From NCBI GenBank assembly GCA_031269355.1, contig JAISZG010000057.1:1-46095 (forward strand): 46,095 bases of DNA, in the 5' to 3' direction. A program made the position numbers and the translations under genes. Under the pieces are notes generated by a model. It worked only from the letters and a program-made list of their open reading frames with translations, ran no database searches and was not told where the DNA came from. The stretch comes from Oscillospiraceae bacterium (lineage in GTDB: Bacteria; Bacillota; Clostridia; Christensenellales; Aristaeellaceae). Position 1 is the stretch's first letter. Each line of letters starts with the position of its first letter. Positions 30,396-39,807 of the stretch are shown here, piece by piece.

Positions 30396-31634
30396 ATGAG
30401 TTCGTCGAGTTCAACCCTAACGCTTCCGCCGCAGGGTTTTCAGGATACGCTGCCGGATGAGTGCGCGTTTTCCCAGCGCCTGCGGGATAAGCTGCGTTCC
30501 CTTTTCGAAGGATGGGGCTATCTGGCGATAGAAACCCCCATACTGGAGACATACGATCTGTTCAACGTTGGCCCCGGCGCGCTTCCCCAGCAGCGAATGT
30601 GGAAGACGACGGCGCCGGACGGCCGCATACTTGTTATTCGTCCCGATTTAACGACGCCCGCAGTGCGCCTCGCGTGCGCGAGATTGTCGGATGCGCCATT
30701 GCCGCTGCGGCTTTTTTATCAGCAAAGCGTATTGAAGTTTCCGGGTGTGGAGCGAAGCGCGCGTGAGGGTGTAGAAAGCCGCCAGACGGGCGTCGAGCTG
30801 CTTGGCGAAACAGCGCCGGAAGCCGACGCGGAGGCGGTTGGGCTGGCGATACGCGCGCTTAAGGAAATGGGATTGATCAACTTCAGAATCGACATAGGGC
30901 ACGTCGGTTTCTTTAAGGGATTGATGGATGAGGCGGGTTTGTCGCCCGAGCAGACCGAACAGCTGCGCGCGCTGGTAGAGGAGAAAAACCAGCTTGCGAT
31001 CGCGCTTATGCTTCGCGACGCAAGCGGAATGGAAACCGCCGCGCAGCGCATAATGGGATTGCCAATGCTGTTTGGCGGCCTGGAGGTAATAGAACAGGCG
31101 CGGCGCATGTCGAGTCACCCTCTATGCAGATCGTCGCTGGATAACCTGGCCGCGTTGTTCGGATTGCTTCACGAAGACGGGTTGGATAAATATTGTTCGA
31201 TTGACCTGGGTATGGTTCACGCGATTCATTATTATACCGGAACAGTGTTTCGCGGCATTACGGGGGCGGTCGGGCAGCCGCTTCTGTCGGGCGGAAGATA
31301 CGACGCGCTGCCGGAGTCTATGGGACGCGCGATAGGAGCGGTCGGCTTTGGTTTAACGCTGGAGCCGCTAATGTCCGCGCTGACGCGGCAGGGGAACGGC
31401 GCCGAGCTTCCGCGACCCGGAGCGTTGATTGGATATGCGCCCGGATGCAGGGCGGCTGCTTTCGCGGAAGCGGAGCGCCTGCGCGCGCTTGGGACGCCCG
31501 TCGCGATGGTTTATACAGGAGATATGCCCGCGATGATTGAGAGAGCGCGCGTGGAGGGAATAGCGAGCGTTGTGTTCGCCGAAACGGATGGGATAATAAA
31601 TTGGAGCGCGGACGCGGCGGGAGAATCGAAATGA
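30396..31634 (+). CDS. hisZ: ATP phosphoribosyltransferase regulatory subunit HisZ
   Basis: The ATG at 30396 is the best of several in-frame starts (30378 and 30309 lie inside or next to the palindromic element); the ribosome site is weak. The product has 412 residues. It resembles histidyl-tRNA synthetase but lacks the anticodon domain: PPQGFQDTLPDECAFSQRLR, YLAIETPILETYDLF, RPDLTTPAVRLA and RLFYQQSVLKFPG. HisZ joins the short HisG to make an active first enzyme of histidine synthesis and gives feedback control. It heads a plus-strand operon and overlaps hisG by four bases. Confidence 0.93.
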   Translation: MSSSSSTLTLPPQGFQDTLPDECAFSQRLRDKLRSLFEGWGYLAIETPILETYDLFNVGPGALPQQRMWKTTAPDGRILVIRPDLTTPAVRLACARLSDAPLPLRLFYQQSVLKFPGVERSAREGVESRQTGVELLGETAPEADAEAVGLAIRALKEMGLINFRIDIGHVGFFKGLMDEAGLSPEQTEQLRALVEEKNQLAIALMLRDASGMETAAQRIMGLPMLFGGLEVIEQARRMSSHPLCRSSLDNLAALFGLLHEDGLDKYCSIDLGMVHAIHYYTGTVFRGITGAVGQPLLSGGRYDALPESMGRAIGAVGFGLTLEPLMSALTRQGNGAELPRPGALIGYAPGCRAAAFAEAERLRALGTPVAMVYTGDMPAMIERARVEGIASVVFAETDGIINWSADAAGESK

Positions 31635-32251
31635 GCGTGACGATTGCCGTAGCCAAAGGGCGGCTCGCCGGGGTGGTATTCGATAGGTTGGAGGCGGCTG
31701 GATTTGATTGCGCCGCAGCGCGCGAACCCGGTCGGAAGCTCGTCGCAGAGGACGCATCCGGCGCGCTGAGGTTTATGCTGGTCAAACCCGCCGACGTGCC
31801 AACCTATGTCGATCACGGAGTGGCGGACGCGGGGGTGGCGGGCAAGGATACGCTGCTGGAGGAAAATCGCCCGCTGTACGAGTTAGCCGACCTTGGGTTT
31901 GGGCAATGCAGATTGTGCATAGCGGGAGACCCCGCGCGCCACGCCCAGGCATTGCGAGCTTCTGTGTATAGAGTGGCGACTAAATATCCTCGCATCGCGC
32001 AAACTTTATACGAACAGCGCGGGCAGCCGATAGAGATCATTCGCCTTAGCGGATCGGTCGAGCTTGCGCCGCTGGTCGGCTTGTCGGACGTGATATTGGA
32101 TATAGTCGAAAGCGGCGAGACGCTGCGCGCGAACTCGCTTGATATACTGGAAGAAATATGCCCCGTCAGCGCGCGGTTGGTCGTCAATCCCGTCGCGCTG
32201 AAAACAAAGACGGAGGAAATCCGCGCGCTGATCCGCGCACTTGAAATATAA
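31631..32251 (+). CDS. hisG: ATP phosphoribosyltransferase, short form
   Basis: The ATG overlaps the hisZ stop (ATGA), showing translational coupling. The product has 206 residues, the short form that needs HisZ and lacks the C-terminal regulatory domain. Motifs: VTIAVAKGRL, FMLVKPADVPTYVDHGVADA and GKDTLLE (PRPP site region), then RVATKYPRIAQ and IIRLSGSVELAPLVGLSDVI with DIVESGETLRAN. It condenses ATP with PRPP to phosphoribosyl-ATP, the first committed step of histidine synthesis, in the cytoplasm. Confidence 0.96.
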   Translation: MSVTIAVAKGRLAGVVFDRLEAAGFDCAAAREPGRKLVAEDASGALRFMLVKPADVPTYVDHGVADAGVAGKDTLLEENRPLYELADLGFGQCRLCIAGDPARHAQALRASVYRVATKYPRIAQTLYEQRGQPIEIIRLSGSVELAPLVGLSDVILDIVESGETLRANSLDILEEICPVSARLVVNPVALKTKTEEIRALIRALEI

Positions 32252-32288
32252 TAAAGAATCAATTATTATAAATATGATGGAGGCGCGT

Positions 32289-33599
32289 ATGCTTTCGGGT
32301 ATGCTTTCGGATTTGCTTTCAATATACCGCAGTTCAGACATCGGCGCGCTTGATAGGCTTCTCGGGCGAACGCTATCCCGGGATGAAAATATCGAACGCA
32401 CAGTGCACGATATTCTTGAGGACGTTCGCGGGCGCGGCATAGACGCCGCGCTGGATTGGACGCGCAAGCTCGACGGCGCGCAGCTTAACTCGCGAACGAT
32501 AGAGGTAAGCCGCGAGGAGATAGACGAAGCGTACGGGCAGGCCGATCCCGAATTTATCCGCGCGCTGAAGCGAGCGGCGGATAATATCCGATCGTTCCAT
32601 CAGAAGCAGGCGCGCCACTCGCAGATCGACTTTCAGCCGGGAACTGCTCTTGGGCAGATGGTTCGACCCATCGCGCGCGCGGGCATATACGCGCCCGGCG
32701 GCACCGCCGGTTATCCGTCGTCTGTGCTGATGAACGCGATACCCGCCAAGGTCGCGGGTGTCGGGGAGATAGTGATGGTAACGCCGCCAGGAGCCGACGG
32801 ACGGGTTTCGTGCGCGCTGTCGCTTATCGCGGCCGATATCGCGGGCGTCGACCGCGTGTTTAAGATAGGGGGCGCGCAGGCGGTGGGCGCGCTTGCGTAT
32901 GGCGCGGGGTCGATACCGGCGGTCGATAAGATAACCGGACCCGGCAACGCGTATGTAGCGGAAGCAAAGCGGCAGGTGTTTGGCAGGGTAGGGGTGGACA
33001 GCGTGGCTGGGCCAAGCGAGGTGTTTATAATAGCGGATGAATCAGCGACGCCTGAATGGCTCGCCGCCGATCTTCTCGCGCAGGCTGAGCATGATCCGCT
33101 TGCCGCCGCCGTGCTCGCCACGACCTCCATGAAAATCGCGGAAGCGACGCGCGCAGCCGCTTATCGTCAGTTTGATCGGCGGTCGCGGAAATCCATTCTC
33201 GAAAGGTCGCTCAGCGCGTACGGGCGAATAATAGTGGTGGATTCGGTGGAGCAGGCCGTCGAGCTTGCCAACGAGGCGGCGCCGGAGCATTTGGAACTCG
33301 CGATTTCCGATCCGTTCGCGTGGCTTGGCAGAATTCGAAACGCGGGCGCTGTGTTTCTTGGCCATCATACGCCGGAATCGGTGGGCGATTATATTGCGGG
33401 ACCAAATCACGTGCTGCCTACGTCGGGCACCGCGAGATTTTTTTCACCGCTATCCGTTGATGATTTCATAAAAAAGATAAGTGTGGTATACTATTCGCCG
33501 GACGCGCTGGTGAATTGCGCCGACGATATAGAGCTGCTCGCGTTGGGCGAGGGGCTGGACGCTCACGCGCACGCCGCGACGGTGCGCGTTCGGACATGA
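32289..33599 (+). CDS. hisD: Histidinol dehydrogenase
   Basis: The ATG at 32289 lies five bases after GGAGG; earlier in-frame ATGs (32274, 32277) lie before the site. A short repeat, ATGCTTTCGG twice, begins the gene. The product has 436 residues, typical for HisD. Motifs include RPIARAGIYAPGGTAGYPSS, FKIGGAQAVGALAYGAGSIP, DKITGPGNAYVAEAKRQVFG, the metal region AEHDPLAAAVLATTS and PEHLELAI. It oxidises histidinol to histidine in two NAD-dependent steps with a zinc ion. Confidence 0.97.
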   Translation: MLSGMLSDLLSIYRSSDIGALDRLLGRTLSRDENIERTVHDILEDVRGRGIDAALDWTRKLDGAQLNSRTIEVSREEIDEAYGQADPEFIRALKRAADNIRSFHQKQARHSQIDFQPGTALGQMVRPIARAGIYAPGGTAGYPSSVLMNAIPAKVAGVGEIVMVTPPGADGRVSCALSLIAADIAGVDRVFKIGGAQAVGALAYGAGSIPAVDKITGPGNAYVAEAKRQVFGRVGVDSVAGPSEVFIIADESATPEWLAADLLAQAEHDPLAAAVLATTSMKIAEATRAAAYRQFDRRSRKSILERSLSAYGRIIVVDSVEQAVELANEAAPEHLELAISDPFAWLGRIRNAGAVFLGHHTPESVGDYIAGPNHVLPTSGTARFFSPLSVDDFIKKISVVYYSPDALVNCADDIELLALGEGLDAHAHAATVRVRT

Positions 33600-33626
33600 T
33601 ATATATAATTTAAAAAGAGGTATACA

Positions 33627-34211
33627 GTGAGAACCGCATCCGTAATGCGCGAGACGAGGGAAACGCGCGTCCGCCTGGAATTGAATCTTGATGGAACTGG
33701 CAAGGCGCGCGTGAAAACCGGAGTTGGTTTTTTTGATCATATGCTCGACGCGATGTGCCGCTTTGGGCGGATCGACCTAGAGCTGACGTGCGCGGGCGAT
33801 TTGGACGTAGACGCGCATCACACCGTCGAGGATACCGGAATCTGCATCGGAACCGCCATTCGAGACGCTCTTGGCGATCGTATGGGCATACGGCGCGTCG
33901 CGCACTCCTATGTGCCTATGGACGAATCGCTGGCGTTCGCCGCGCTCGATATGTCGAACCGTTCGATGTTCGTTCTCGATTCGCCGCTGCCTGACATAAT
34001 GATAGGAGGCATGTCGGCGCAGCTTGCGGAGGAGTTTTTCCGCGCGGTGTGCGCCTCCGCCGGACTAACGCTGCATATGCGCGTGGACGGGCGCAACGCC
34101 CATCATATGATAGAGGCGCTGTTCAAGGCGTTTGGCCGCGCGCTTGACGACGCAAAGGAGATAGACCCGCGCGTCGCCGGGGAAATACCGTCGACGAAAG
34201 GAACGCTGTAG
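33627..34211 (+). CDS. hisB: Imidazoleglycerol-phosphate dehydratase
   Basis: The GTG at 33627 has AGAGGT about six bases upstream. The product has 194 residues, the monofunctional form. Motifs: GVGFFDHMLDAMCRFG, the metal-binding DVDAHHTVEDTGICIG, and the second manganese site GRNAHHMIEALFKAFGRAL. It dehydrates imidazole glycerol phosphate to imidazole acetol phosphate. Its substrate is normally made by HisF/HisH, which are absent from this operon. Confidence 0.97.
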   Translation: MRTASVMRETRETRVRLELNLDGTGKARVKTGVGFFDHMLDAMCRFGRIDLELTCAGDLDVDAHHTVEDTGICIGTAIRDALGDRMGIRRVAHSYVPMDESLAFAALDMSNRSMFVLDSPLPDIMIGGMSAQLAEEFFRAVCASAGLTLHMRVDGRNAHHMIEALFKAFGRALDDAKEIDPRVAGEIPSTKGTL

Positions 34212-34249
34212 TTGGTTATGTCAAATAAAATATATTTTAGGGTGCGCTA

Positions 34250-34975
34250 ATGATTATATTACCCGCTATAGATATACGCGAAGGACGATGCGTGCGGCTT
34301 ATTCAAGGGCGTGACGACGCGCGCACGGGTTACGGCGATCCGGTGGACGCGGCGCGGGAGTGGATCGATCAAGGCGCGCAATTCCTGCATGTGGTCGATT
34401 TGGACGGCGCGTTTTGCGGAACGAAAGCGGATGCGAATCGGTTGAGGCCGTTCGAGAGAATCGTCGCGCTTGGCGTTCCAGTGCAATGGGGCGGCGGCAT
34501 TCGAACGATTGAGGATATAAAAATAAGGATTGCGATCGGCGCGCGGCGCGTAGTGCTGGGTACGATAGCGCTTACCGATCCGGAAACGGTGCGCGAGGCC
34601 TGCGCGAAGTATCCCGATAGGATAGCGTGCGGTATAGACGCGCGCGGCGGCAAGGCGGCAATCCGCGGCTGGACGGAGGAAACGGCGGTGGACGCGCTCG
34701 ATCTCGCGCGCTCGATGCGCGCGCTTGGCGTCGCTTGGACGGTGTACACGGACGTATCGCGGGACGGCATGCTGACGGGGCCAAATGTCGACGAAACCGC
34801 GCGGTTCGTGCGCGAATCTGGACTTCGCGTGATTGGTTCGGGCGGAGTGGGATCGACGGCGGATATCGCCGCGCTTAAATGCGCGGGATGCGAAGGGGCT
34901 ATCATCGGCAAGGCGCTTTATGAACGGCGCTTTACGCTGCGCGAGGCTATGGACGCGGCGCTCGACTGCGGTTGA
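34250..34975 (+). CDS. hisA: ProFAR isomerase HisA
   Basis: The ATG at 34250 follows TAGGGTG with six bases between. The product has 241 residues, a TIM barrel with two phosphate sites. Motifs: LPAIDIREGRCVRLIQGRDD, GVPVQWGGGIRTIEDI, ACGIDARGGKAAIRGW, and the second-half GVAWTVYTDVSRDGMLTGPN and VIGSGGVGS. It isomerises ProFAR to PRFAR. Asp9 and Asp130, the usual general acid-base pair, are visible in AIDI and GIDA. The DVSRDGMLTGPN motif is that of HisA rather than HisF. Confidence 0.96.
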   Translation: MIILPAIDIREGRCVRLIQGRDDARTGYGDPVDAAREWIDQGAQFLHVVDLDGAFCGTKADANRLRPFERIVALGVPVQWGGGIRTIEDIKIRIAIGARRVVLGTIALTDPETVREACAKYPDRIACGIDARGGKAAIRGWTEETAVDALDLARSMRALGVAWTVYTDVSRDGMLTGPNVDETARFVRESGLRVIGSGGVGSTADIAALKCAGCEGAIIGKALYERRFTLREAMDAALDCG

Positions 34976-34997
34976 TATATAAGGGGGGGGCGTGCTC

Positions 34998-35666
34998 GTG
35001 ACAGAGAATAATAGTATAAATAATAATGCAAAAGAATATTTTGATATAGATAAAATATGTTGGGATGATCGCGGGCTGGTACCCGTCGTAGCGCAGGACG
35101 ATCAAACAGGCGCTGTGCTGATGCTTGCGTATATGAACAAAGAAGCGCTGTCGCTGACAATTGAAACGGGATACGCGACGTATTACAGCCGCTCCCGCAA
35201 GAGATTGTGGAAGAAAGGCGAGACATCGGGACATACCCAGCGCGTGCGGTCGATAATGGCCGATTGCGACGGTGACGCGCTGCTGGTTCGGGTAACGCAG
35301 ACGGGGCCAGCTTGCCATACGAACGAATATTCCTGCTTTTATAATCCGATAGCGACCGCGCAGGAAGAGCCGCGCAAAGCGGATGCTTCGATACTGCGCA
35401 AGGTATACGACGTTATCGCCGACCGCAGCGCAAATCCTAAGGAAGGCAGCTATACAAACTATTTGCTCGATAAGGGCGTTGAGAAAATCTGCAAGAAGAT
35501 CGGCGAAGAAGCAAGCGAAACAATCATCGCGGCAGTAAAAGGCGCGACCGGCGAGGTTCGTTATGAATCCGCAGATTTGATATATCATCTATTAGTTTTA
35601 TTATATAATCAAGATATAACGCTGGAGGAGATATATCAAGAATTAGCAAGTAGGCATAAGGATTAA
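34998..35666 (+). CDS. hisIE: Bifunctional PR-AMP cyclohydrolase / PR-ATP pyrophosphatase
   Basis: The GTG at 34998 follows the run AAGGGGGGGG by seven bases; a GTG at 34992 is also possible. The product has about 222 residues. The HisI part (to about 120) has [29 protein letters not shown] and the zinc cysteines of DCDGD and [12 protein letters not shown]. The HisE part (about 125-222) has [40 protein letters not shown] and [13 protein letters not shown]. It carries out steps two and three of histidine synthesis. It closes the operon, about 74 bases before the convergent ispE. Confidence 0.96.
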   Translation: MTENNSINNNAKEYFDIDKICWDDRGLVPVVAQDDQTGAVLMLAYMNKEALSLTIETGYATYYSRSRKRLWKKGETSGHTQRVRSIMADCDGDALLVRVTQTGPACHTNEYSCFYNPIATAQEEPRKADASILRKVYDVIADRSANPKEGSYTNYLLDKGVEKICKKIGEEASETIIAAVKGATGEVRYESADLIYHLLVLLYNQDITLEEIYQELASRHKD

Positions 35667-35740
35667 TATTGCCATAGCATACGCCGCGCTGGCCGTTCTA
35701 AGCGGAAGAGCGGCTTTCCGGGCGAGCGCACTCGTATTTT

Positions 35741-36622
35741 CTAATTCATCCACCCCCTGAACACGAGGCTGCGCGACGCCGTGCGAGTAGTCCAGCAGCG
35801 CCCCCAAATAGGGGAGAGAGACTCCCACGCGCGCTGTGCTCCGTAGGCGGTTTCAAATACGCCGAACACCGCGCTGCCGCTGCCCGTCATCTGCGCGCGA
35901 ATGGCGCCCATCATTTCAAGAGCTTGAATCGCCTGCGCAATTTCCGGCCTTTGGCGAATCGCGGCGGGTTGGAGGGCGTTGCCCATAGAACGGCACAGAC
36001 GCCGCAGATCGCCTTCGCGCGCCGCCGCGACCGCGTCTTCCTGCATCGGCCGTTGATTTGGGCGCAGGCCGTCCTGGGAGAACAATTGGAATATCTCGCG
36101 CGTGGAAAGTCCTCGGCATGGCTGAATCACAACCAAATAAGCGGGACGATGGCTCGGCAGCTTTTCCAGTTTTTCACCAATCCCGGTGGCGCGGGAAAGT
36201 CCTCCTACCAGGCAGAACGGCACGTCCGCGCCAACTTCCGCGCCTAGCGCGCGCAGCGCGTCCTCGCGCAGGCCAAGCCGCCAAAACCGGTTTAAACCGG
36301 CGAGCGTCGCGGCCGCGTCGGCGCTTCCGCCGCCCATGCCGCCGCCTATCGGAATCCGTTTGCGAAGTATCACGCGAACTCCGTGGGTTACCCCGGTGCG
36401 CGCCGCGAGCAGATTCATCGCTTTGCACACCAGATTATTTTCGTCGGACGGCACGCGAGCCGCTCCGGTCGTTATAAACTCCAGCTCGCCGCACGGCTCA
36501 AACGTGAGCGTATCGTACAGCTCGACGGACTGCATCAGCGTATCCAGCAGATGATATCCGTCGGAGCGCTTGCCCACCACGTCAAGCGTCCAATTAATTT
36601 TCGCGCGCGCTCTTACGCGCAT
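35741..36622 (-). CDS. ispE: 4-diphosphocytidyl-2-C-methyl-D-erythritol kinase
   Basis: The ATG at 36622 lies six bases after GGAGG; the previous ATG (36625) is also usable, and the frame from 36673 is too long. The product has 293 residues. It belongs to the GHMP kinase family: RARAKINWTLDVVGKRSDGY, then IPIGGGMGGGSADAAATLAG with the ATP-binding loop, LGAEVGADVPFCLVGG, and AQMTGSGSAVFGVFE. It phosphorylates CDP-methylerythritol in the non-mevalonate isoprenoid pathway. The last 25 residues (from LSPIWGRCW) look less typical and may be a drifted tail. Confidence 0.96.
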   Translation of the reverse strand: MRVRARAKINWTLDVVGKRSDGYHLLDTLMQSVELYDTLTFEPCGELEFITTGAARVPSDENNLVCKAMNLLAARTGVTHGVRVILRKRIPIGGGMGGGSADAAATLAGLNRFWRLGLREDALRALGAEVGADVPFCLVGGLSRATGIGEKLEKLPSHRPAYLVVIQPCRGLSTREIFQLFSQDGLRPNQRPMQEDAVAAAREGDLRRLCRSMGNALQPAAIRQRPEIAQAIQALEMMGAIRAQMTGSGSAVFGVFETAYGAQRAWESLSPIWGRCWTTRTASRSLVFRGWMN

Positions 36623-36719
36623 CATTTGCCTCCGTTCAGATACCGGCGAGTGTGCGGGCAAACCAATATGCATATGCCGCAGGAAGTTATGCTGTAGTTA
36701 AGCAGTGAAATCATATTTA

Positions 36720-37745
36720 TTAATACCCGCGGGCACGATCGACGATATTTTTCAGCGGTTCGCCTTTTACGAATCGACATAGATTATCATAAAATATATT
36801 AAATATAATCTCTTGGTTATGCGGATCGTAATCCCGTCCGGAAACGTGCGGCGTTATGATAACGTTATCCAAATCCCACAACGGGCTGTCGTTTGGAAGC
36901 GGCTCTTGCTGGAACACGTCCAGCGCCGCGCCGCCGAGCCGCCCTTCTTGAAGCGCGTCGATCAGCGCGGATTCGTCTATAGCGGAACCGCGCCCGACAT
37001 TGATCACAACCGCGCCTGGCTTCAGCGCGCGGATTCGTTCTTTGGATAATATGCCGCGCGTTTGAGGCGTGTCGGGTAGGCAAAGCGCAACCGCATCCGC
37101 GTTGACTATCGCGCGGTCGAGTTCCGATACGGGATATAGTTCGTCCACGAAATCCGGAGGATTGGCGGTATCGCGCCGCACGCCGAGCACTCGCGCGCCA
37201 AACGGGCGAATGCGCCTGGCGAAGCTTTCGCCCAAATCGCCCAGTCCGACGATTGTTACAATGCTTCCGTCGACCGTGCGATTCGCGGGTTCCGGAATCC
37301 ATTCGCGCGCGCTTTGATGGCGCATATAAAGCGGCATACGGCGATAAAACATTAGAAGGCACGCCATCATATGCTCGGCGATAGTCGCTCCGAACGCGCC
37401 GGACGCGTTGGTAAGCGTCGCCGATTCGCGCAGCGAACCGCCGCTAAGATACCGCTCGATTCCGGCGGAGGATGCTTGCAGCCATTTGAGATTGGGCGCG
37501 AGCGCCAGCCATTCCGGAGGGAACGCGCCGAGCATCGCCGCGCACCGCGCTAGAGCGTCGGCATCCGGCGACGCTTCCGGGTCGCACAAAATCGGAACGT
37601 ATCCCGCGCTTTCTACGATTCCAAACAGGGCGTCCAACTGTGACTGGTCGAACGGAACTGCGCGGAACAGGAAGAGTTCCGATCCGTCTTTTCGTACGCC
37701 ATTTCGAGTGTCGTTTTGTACTTCTTTTCGTATGATATTATTCAT
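36720..37745 (-). CDS. D-2-hydroxyacid dehydrogenase family protein
   Basis: The ATG at 37745 has a modest TAGGAT site. The product has 341 residues. The N-terminal substrate-binding half includes LKWLQASSAGIERYL and NASGAFGATIAEHMMACLL. The Rossmann half has VTIVGLGDLGESFARRIRPF (GxGxxG), LCLPDTPQTRGILSKERI, VVINVGRGSAIDESALIDAL with catalytic Arg, DVFQQEPLP with Glu and ITPHVSG with the catalytic His. It reduces 2-keto acids with NAD(P)H; the exact substrate is not evident. It may share transcription with ispE, 97 bp downstream. Confidence 0.93.
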   Translation of the reverse strand: MNNIIRKEVQNDTRNGVRKDGSELFLFRAVPFDQSQLDALFGIVESAGYVPILCDPEASPDADALARCAAMLGAFPPEWLALAPNLKWLQASSAGIERYLSGGSLRESATLTNASGAFGATIAEHMMACLLMFYRRMPLYMRHQSAREWIPEPANRTVDGSIVTIVGLGDLGESFARRIRPFGARVLGVRRDTANPPDFVDELYPVSELDRAIVNADAVALCLPDTPQTRGILSKERIRALKPGAVVINVGRGSAIDESALIDALQEGRLGGAALDVFQQEPLPNDSPLWDLDNVIITPHVSGRDYDPHNQEIIFNIFYDNLCRFVKGEPLKNIVDRARGY

Positions 37746-37815
37746 GCGGCAATCCTATCGCAATCGCCGCATTCTGTCAACAACCATCGCGCAGTGCGGA
37801 ATGGAATAAATATTA

Positions 37816-39447
37816 TTAAATATAAGAAGATACCGCTTCGCTACGCGCAGACGTTTCCGACAATTCCAATCCCGCGTTGTTTTCCGCCGCCCAGCGGATT
37901 GACCACTCGTTTTTAAACAGCAGCACTTCTCTGCCGTCCCTGTCCAAAGCGACAGTCGTAGCGCTGGTCAGCTTCAATTGATCAAGCGCCTTCGCGCGCG
38001 CGTCTATCCACCGCACGAACCTATATTCAAGCGGTTCGCGGCGGATCTCAACGTTATATTCCGAGCGCAGCCTTGCTTCCAGCACGTCGAATTGCAAAGC
38101 GCCCACCGCGCCTATTATATATTCCTCTCCGAACGCGTCGGGGCGCTTGAATGTTTGAATCGCGCCCTCCTCGGCAAGCTGGCTTACGCCCTTTACAAAT
38201 TGCTTGCGCTTCATGCTGTCGAGCGCCGCCACCCGCGCGAAGCTCTCTGGCGCGAACAGCGGAATTCCCTCGAACCGCAGCCGCGCGCCAGCCGCCAGCG
38301 TATCGCCCAATCGAAAATCCCCCGTATCAAATAAACCTATCACGTCGCCGGGATACGCCCGTTCAACGGACTCGCGCTCGTCCGCCATGAACTGCTGCGG
38401 CTGCTTAAGCTGTATCATCTTGTCCGTGCCGCTATGCCATACCGTCATGCCCTTCTCGAACACGCCGGAGCATATCCTGAGAAACGCCAGGCGATCCCTG
38501 TGCGCGGGATTCATATTCGCCTGGATTTTGAATATGAATCCGGAGAAATCCGGGCGATCGGCTTCTACTACGCCAATGTCCGCGAGGCGCGGCTGAGGCG
38601 GAAACGTCATCTCCAGGAATTGGCTGAGAAGCGACTCAACGCCAAAGTTTGTTATCGCGCTGCCGAAGAACATGGGAGTCAGCGCGCCGCGACGCACCGC
38701 GTCCAAATCGAACGCGTCGCCGGCTTCGTCGAGCAGCTCTGTTTCCTCGCGGAGCCTGGCGAGATAGTTGGAGTCCAACGCTTGAGAAAGCGCGGGATCG
38801 CCCAGATCGAACGATACTGATTCCGCGCGCTTCTGCCCGTGATCGCGCGCGGTGAATAGCTCTACGCGACCGACTGTCAACCCTGCGACAGGCCGATGGT
38901 ATATGCCCTGGAAATCCCCGTCCACGCCGATCGGCCAATTGATCGGCGCCGCGCGGATTCCAAGAATATCTTCCAATTCCTGAACAAGCGCGAACGGATC
39001 TTTAGCCGCGCGATCCATCTTGTTCACAAACGTGAATATCGGTATCGAACGCAGACGGCACACTTTGAACAGCTTTATGGTCTGCGCTTCCACGCCGCGC
39101 GCTCCGTCCATAAGCATTATAGCGCAATCCGCAGCGACAAGCGTGCGGTACGTATCCTCCGAAAAATCCTGGTGCCCGGGCGTGTCGAGTATATTTATTC
39201 TATAACCGTTATACTCAAAGCGCATTGCGCTGGAGGTAACGGATATCCCGCGCTGCTTCTCGATTTCCATCCAATCGCTGGTGGCGTGCCTCTCCGCTTT
39301 GCGCGCTTTTACAGAACCCGCCTGCCTGATCGCGCCGCCGTATAGCAGCAGTTTTTCGGTGAGCGTGGTTTTGCCTGCGTCGGGATGGGAGATGATAGCG
39401 AACGTACGCTGTTTTTCTATGATATCGCGCAATGTCGGCTGCGGCAT
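37816..39447 (-). CDS. prfC: Peptide chain release factor 3
   Basis: The ATG at 39447 follows AAGGAGCG. The product has 543 residues, as expected for RF3. The GTPase domain has SHPDAGKTTLTEKLLLYGGA (G1), RGISVTSSAMRFEY (G2), LDTPGHQDFSEDTYRTL (G3) and FVNKMDR (G4). Later domains include FVKGVSQLAEEGAIQTFKRP and VGALQFDVLEARLRSEY. RF3 removes RF1/RF2 from terminated ribosomes. Its promoter holds a perfect palindrome in the spacer. Confidence 0.97.
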   Translation of the reverse strand: MPQPTLRDIIEKQRTFAIISHPDAGKTTLTEKLLLYGGAIRQAGSVKARKAERHATSDWMEIEKQRGISVTSSAMRFEYNGYRINILDTPGHQDFSEDTYRTLVAADCAIMLMDGARGVEAQTIKLFKVCRLRSIPIFTFVNKMDRAAKDPFALVQELEDILGIRAAPINWPIGVDGDFQGIYHRPVAGLTVGRVELFTARDHGQKRAESVSFDLGDPALSQALDSNYLARLREETELLDEAGDAFDLDAVRRGALTPMFFGSAITNFGVESLLSQFLEMTFPPQPRLADIGVVEADRPDFSGFIFKIQANMNPAHRDRLAFLRICSGVFEKGMTVWHSGTDKMIQLKQPQQFMADERESVERAYPGDVIGLFDTGDFRLGDTLAAGARLRFEGIPLFAPESFARVAALDSMKRKQFVKGVSQLAEEGAIQTFKRPDAFGEEYIIGAVGALQFDVLEARLRSEYNVEIRREPLEYRFVRWIDARAKALDQLKLTSATTVALDRDGREVLLFKNEWSIRWAAENNAGLELSETSARSEAVSSYI

Positions 39448-39506
39448 GGTACGCTCCTTCTTCCGGTTTTGCTCTTATACTCTGCGATTGGGGAACATGA
39501 ATAATG

Positions 39507-39535
39507 ATTATATAGTGTCGCGACACGCTTGTCAA
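39507..39535 (-). promoter_or_regulatory. prfC promoter with a palindromic operator in its spacer
   Basis: On the minus strand TTGACA (39535-39530) and TATAAT (39512-39507) have 17-bp spacing, both perfect. The 12-bp palindrome GTGTCGCGACAC (39515-39526) lies inside the spacer, where a bound repressor would exclude RNA polymerase. I do not know which regulator. Confidence 0.75.
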
Positions 39536-39679
39536 ACAATTGACCGAGCGCCAAGTAGCCCGAACATTCATTTTCCATATTTAGCGCAGTCGTTATTCAA
39601 ATTTGCGGCCCTAAACGTCGAAAACACGCGAAATTGAGCGAGAAATGAAATTTTGTTTTTGTATTATTTCAAATATGGG

Positions 39680-39707
39680 TTGACAAGATGGGATTTTTAT
39701 ATATAAT
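39680..39707 (+). promoter_or_regulatory. Sigma-A promoter of the opp operon
   Basis: TTGACA (39680-39685) and TATAAT (39702-39707) are 16 bp apart, both perfect. The start is expected near 39714, a few bases before a hairpin (39720-39746). Confidence 0.85.
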
Positions 39708-39719
39708 CAAACCTATGGC

Positions 39720-39746
39720 AATGACGCTATGGATAGTAGCGTCATT
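39720..39746 (+). promoter_or_regulatory. 5'-leader hairpin of the opp transcript
   Basis: AATGACGCTA (39720-39729) pairs with TAGCGTCATT (39737-39746); only TTT continues after it. It could protect the 5' end of the mRNA, or act as a weak early terminator. Confidence 0.5.
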
Positions 39747-39807
39747 TTGCTATTCCGGCTGAGCGAGCCAATCGAAAGACCAATTCAGCAATATGGGAGA
39801 GGTAAGT

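Noticed and set aside
35741-35830. Frameshift at the end of ispE
   Set aside because: Another frame stays open beyond it, but the GHMP motifs and TGSGSAVFG are complete in one frame and C-termini of IspE vary.
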